From positions 1 to 8,314 of the forward strand of contig JBBQBQ010000156.1 of the NCBI GenBank assembly GCA_038317685.1: a DNA stretch of 8,314 bases. Direction: 5' to 3'. The notes beneath the pieces are model-generated. The model saw nothing but the letters and a program-made list of their open reading frames with translations, was not told the origin of the DNA and did no database searches. A program made the translations under genes and the position numbers. This document shows positions 6,075 through 8,314 of the stretch, one piece after another. This DNA comes from JBBQBQ01 sp038317685. GTDB taxonomy: Bacteria > Desulfobacterota > Desulfuromonadia > Desulfuromonadales > DDH964. Positions within the stretch are counted from its first letter, which is position 1. Each line of letters begins with the position of its first letter.

Positions 6075-7336
6075 GCCTGACCCGTCCCGGCCGGGAAACG
6101 CCGCCGCGTCTTCGGATCGAAGCGCCGGTAGGTGCCGTCCTCCATCTCCCGCTGGATGACGCGCTTGAAGAGTTCCCCCATGCGCAGGGCATGGCCGCCG
6201 CCGGCGTAGAAGGTGTCCCAGGCGTAGTGGTACAGTTCCTTGAGCTTCTCCGGGGTCATCTGCTTCGGCTGGAAGACGACCTGGTCGGCGCTGTAGCGGC
6301 GCCAGTCGCTGGAGAGGATGCGCCCTTCCTGCTCCAGTTGGCGGCGTACCGGCGAGTGCGGGAAGGGGGTGAGGATTGTGAACTCGGCCACGTCGAGTTC
6401 AACCTCGATGAGGAAGTCGACGAGGCGCTTGATGTCGTCCTCGCTCTGTTCGTCGGTGCCAAGGAGGATCGTCCCCTCGACGCCGATGCCGTGGTCCTTG
6501 AGGCGCTTGATGCGGTTGCGGATCACGTCGGAGGTGTCGAAGACCGCCTGGTAGACGTACCAGGCGCCGGCCTCGGCGGCGAGTTTGAGGATTTCGTCGT
6601 CGTCGAGGATCGGGTGAGAAACCCACTTCTTCTTAAGCGGCGCCATCGCCGTGAATAGCTCCCTCAGCCAGCCGCGGTCCTGAGCCAGGGAATTGTCGAC
6701 GATGAAGAGCCGGTTGTTATGGATCGACTCCAGCTCTTCAATGACCTGCGGGATGGGGCGGGGGCGGAAGGCCTTGCCGCCGAGGAAGCCGGTGCAGCAG
6801 GGGTAGCAGTCGAACTTGCAGCCCCGCGAAGCGTGGACCAAATCGAGCATCTGCACCCCGCGGTAGTTGTAAAGGTCGCGCTTGAGAATCTCACGGCGGG
6901 CGGTGCCGATCAGCTCGATGGCCGGCGGATTGTTCATGTAGTCGTAGACCTTGCGCAGCCGGCCGGCCTTGAAATCGTCGAGGACCCCGGCAAAGCGTCC
7001 CTCGGCCTCGCCGAGAAAAACCGCGTCGGCATGTTCCGTCACTTCCTCGGCGTGGAGCATGACGGCGATGCCGCCGAAGATGGTCGGAACCCCGCGGCGG
7101 CGATACTCGGCCGCCACCTCGAAGGCCCGCGGCAGCTGGCAGGTGAGCATGACGGAGATCGCCGCCAGGTCGGCCGGGGCGTCGAAGTCGATCGCTTCGA
7201 GGTTTTCATCGGTGAAGACCAGGTCCACCTCGGGCGGGACGGTGGCGGCGAAAACCACCGGACCGTGGGGGGGGAGATGGAATTCGGTCTGGCCTTGGAG
7301 TTTGGGCCAGCGGGGGTAGATCAGGGGCATCTTCAT
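6071..7336 (-). CDS. B12-binding-domain radical SAM protein (first of three)
   Basis: A 421-residue protein, probably cytosolic. The N-terminal part (about 1-125) looks like a cobalamin-binding domain of the B12-radical SAM superfamily. It has TIFGGIAVMLHAEEV (85-99) and DAVFLGEAEG (104-113), matching the usual 'GGPHVT...VVGEGE' pattern, but no canonical DxHxxG, as is common in this class. The radical SAM core follows: RGCKFDCYPCC puts C173, C177 and C180 in CxxxCxxC for the [4Fe-4S] cluster, with an extra C181. Later core elements are FIVDNSLAQD (211-220), GTILLGTDEQSEDD (288-301) and TPFPHSPV (323-330). The G-x-D style loop and the C-terminal helix KELYHYAWDTFYAG resemble the subtype that includes hopanoid enzymes such as HpnJ. 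The expected reaction is radical chemistry on an unactivated carbon (methyl transfer, cyclisation or rearrangement), probably on the lipid chain made by this operon. The ATG at 7336 overlaps the preceding stop as ATGA; a second ATG two codons later could also serve. Confidence 0.88.
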   Translation of the reverse strand: MKMPLIYPRWPKLQGQTEFHLPPHGPVVFAATVPPEVDLVFTDENLEAIDFDAPADLAAISVMLTCQLPRAFEVAAEYRRRGVPTIFGGIAVMLHAEEVTEHADAVFLGEAEGRFAGVLDDFKAGRLRKVYDYMNNPPAIELIGTARREILKRDLYNYRGVQMLDLVHASRGCKFDCYPCCTGFLGGKAFRPRPIPQVIEELESIHNNRLFIVDNSLAQDRGWLRELFTAMAPLKKKWVSHPILDDDEILKLAAEAGAWYVYQAVFDTSDVIRNRIKRLKDHGIGVEGTILLGTDEQSEDDIKRLVDFLIEVELDVAEFTILTPFPHSPVRRQLEQEGRILSSDWRRYSADQVVFQPKQMTPEKLKELYHYAWDTFYAGGGHALRMGELFKRVIQREMEDGTYRRFDPKTRRRFPAGTGQA

Positions 7337-8061
7337 GGTCGGTCATCTCGTCGGGAAGGGGTGGTTGCGGGGCCACAGGCGCGGCAGGCCGCCACCAGCT
7401 GCCGCCAGTCGTCAAGGGGACGCCCGTTCAGGGTCGGCCGGTTGGTCCAGGTCAACAGCGGCCGGTCGCCGTCGCTGGCCGTCGGTCTTTGCAGAACGGC
7501 AAAGATCGCCCCCGGCGCCGGCCCGGACAGGCCGCAGGGGGACGGCAGGTCGCAGATCCCGGCCAGCATGGTTTGGTTCTCTCCGGCGGCGAGACTCTCC
7601 AGCGCCATCTCCAGAGAGCGCAGCTCGCCGTCGCCATCCCGGTCGACGACCCAGCTGCCGCCGGTCAATCCGAAGCGGATGGCGGCCTCGCCAAGGAAGG
7701 TGTTGGCCAAGGTGTAGGCGAAGAGATTGGGGCTGACCAGCGCTCCCCCGAATTCCACCAGGGTCGCGTAGTAGGCCACATCGGTGACGATGCAGCCGCC
7801 GTAGGTTGCCGCCACCACCCCGATCGGGCGTTTTTCGCTCCAATCTTCCAGGCCGGCATCCCGAAGCGCCAGGGTGATCGCCGCCAGGCCGAGGCGGGAG
7901 AAGTCGTCGAGGCGCCCGTAGCGCGGGAAGGGGTCGGCAAACAGGTCCTTGCGGGCCGGGAGCTGCAGCTCCCCGTTCTCCAGGGCAAACCCGCCGACCC
8001 CCGAGCCATACCCCCAGCCGCCGACGGAAACCCAGCCGACTCCTGCCATCCGAGCCTTCAT
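7333..8061 (-). CDS. Short KS-like protein lacking the active-site Cys (chain-length-factor/ApeC-like)
   Basis: A 242-residue protein. Residues about 5-190 resemble the N-terminal half of beta-ketoacyl synthases: FSRLGLAAITLALRDAGL (about 54-71) fits the KS helix DRASRLALAA..., and NLFAYTLANTFLGEAAIRFG (about 112-131) fits the dimer-interface region just before the nucleophile elbow. Where an active KS has a Cys after 'GPxxxVxxA', this protein reads GLTGGSWVVDRDGDGE, with no Cys. The C-terminal half with the two catalytic His residues is also absent, so it is unlikely to condense anything by itself. Short, inactive KS homologues next to an active KS are known as CLF-type partners (ApeC in aryl polyene clusters), and that role is inferred here. 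The start at 8061 is preferred over the longer frame open to 8148. It gives an ATGA overlap with the upstream KS, has a GGGGAG ribosome site 7 bases upstream, and leaves out a prefix (MLRRRGSADHQ...) that is only the upstream KS read in another frame. Confidence 0.8.
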   Translation of the reverse strand: MKARMAGVGWVSVGGWGYGSGVGGFALENGELQLPARKDLFADPFPRYGRLDDFSRLGLAAITLALRDAGLEDWSEKRPIGVVAATYGGCIVTDVAYYATLVEFGGALVSPNLFAYTLANTFLGEAAIRFGLTGGSWVVDRDGDGELRSLEMALESLAAGENQTMLAGICDLPSPCGLSGPAPGAIFAVLQRPTASDGDRPLLTWTNRPTLNGRPLDDWRQLVAACRACGPATTPSRRDDRP

Positions 8062-8314
8062 GGTCCTTCTCCCCGCCCCAGAAGGAGCGCCGCATTGATG
8101 CCGCCGAAGCCGGAATTGGTGGTCAGCAGAACCTCGCCGTCGAAGCACAGCACCGCGGCGCTGACCAGGCCTTCCGCCGCCGTCTCGGGATGCTCAAAAC
8201 CGGCGGTCGGCGGCAGGCAGCCGACCGCCAGGGACTTGAGGCCGATGGCGACCTCGATCCCGCCGGCGGCGCCGAGGGTGTGGCCGAGGGCCCCTTTCAC
8301 CGAATGGAGGGGGA
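8058..8314 (-). CDS. Beta-ketoacyl-ACP synthase (FabF-like), C-terminal fragment
   Basis: Only the last 84 codons are in the window; the 5' end lies beyond position 8314. The visible part is the C-terminal thiolase-fold half of a condensing enzyme, which would perform decarboxylative Claisen condensation of malonyl-ACP with an acyl primer. The motif VKGALGHTLGAAGG aligns with the FabF segment TKSMTGHLLGAAG and supplies the conserved Lys and the second catalytic His. Near the end, NSGFGGINAALLLG matches the conserved glycine-rich NSFGFGGTN loop. The gene stops with TGA at 8058-8060, overlapping the ATG of the next gene as ATGA. That next gene is a KS-like protein without an active-site Cys, so the two may form a KS-CLF heterodimer, as described for ApeO/ApeC of aryl polyene synthesis. 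A GTG at 8300 is not a start, because the homology continues upstream of it. The family call is secure; the substrate is unknown. Confidence 0.9.
   Translation of the reverse strand, partial: PLHSVKGALGHTLGAAGGIEVAIGLKSLAVGCLPPTAGFEHPETAAEGLVSAAVLCFDGEVLLTTNSGFGGINAALLLGRGEGP
8069..8074 (-). promoter_or_regulatory. Ribosome binding site GGGGAG for the CLF-like gene
   Basis: On the minus strand GGGGAG lies 7 bases before the ATG at 8061, inside the 3' end of the preceding KS gene. It supports the internal start over the longer open frame reaching 8148. Confidence 0.6.

Noticed and set aside
4836..6080. 414-codon open frame on the plus strand
   Set aside because: It is the antisense shadow of the second radical SAM gene, which carries intact cluster motifs. 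The plus-strand product shows no motif, and no other plus-strand gene exists in the window.
7333..8148. Longer CLF-like protein beginning at 8148
   Set aside because: The extra 29 residues are an out-of-frame reading of the upstream KS C-terminus. The ATG at 8061 has a ribosome site and an ATGA overlap like its neighbours.
1..8314. Promoters, terminators, inverted repeats, insertion sequences, tRNAs or CRISPR repeats
   Set aside because: The window is coding throughout with no intergenic gap longer than 2 bases. No repeat array, transposase motif or terminator-like hairpin with a T-run was noticed on reading; a computed repeat search was not possible here.

Overview
The window is a GC-rich (about two-thirds G+C by eye), fully coding piece of one large operon. 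All nine genes lie on the minus strand, so transcription runs from high to low coordinates. The genes overlap by 4 to 41 bases or are separated by only 2 bases, and no promoter, terminator, RNA gene, mobile element or CRISPR array is visible. Cobalamin-binding radical SAM enzymes beside a discrete type II fatty-acid/polyketide cassette, in GC-rich DNA, suggest an anaerobic or facultative bacterium. A Desulfuromonadales/Geobacter-like deltaproteobacterium is a reasonable guess, but no marker gene here proves it.

Layout in order of transcription. (1) 8314-8058: C-terminal end of a beta-ketoacyl-ACP synthase (KS) carrying the catalytic Lys/His motif. (2) 8061-7333: a short KS-like protein with no active-site cysteine, resembling a chain-length factor (CLF) such as ApeC of aryl polyene clusters. 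(3-5) 7336-6071, 6074-4713 and 4710-3250: three consecutive, clearly different B12-binding-domain radical SAM proteins, each with an intact CxxxCxxC cluster motif. (6) 3260-2091: a family 2 glycosyltransferase fused to a C-terminal membrane DUF2062 domain. (7) 2104-1094: an LpxL/HtrB-like acyltransferase whose HX4D/E motif reads HX4Q. (8) 1134-880: an acyl carrier protein. (9) 883-1: the N-terminal 294 residues of a second KS with an intact active-site cysteine, running off the window.

Inferred logic: the ACP, the two KSs and the CLF-like subunit build an ACP-bound chain, as in aryl polyene/dialkylresorcinol or ladderane-type pathways. The acyltransferase and glycosyltransferase-DUF2062 resemble the membrane-anchoring and decorating enzymes of aryl-polyene-type clusters. 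The distinctive part is the run of three cobalamin radical SAM enzymes in the middle, which could methylate, cyclise or otherwise rearrange unactivated carbons of the chain. This looks like a specialised lipid or polyketide biosynthetic cluster whose product cannot be deduced from this window. Ketoreductase, dehydratase, starter-unit ligase, thioesterase and exporter genes are not present here and would be expected on either side.
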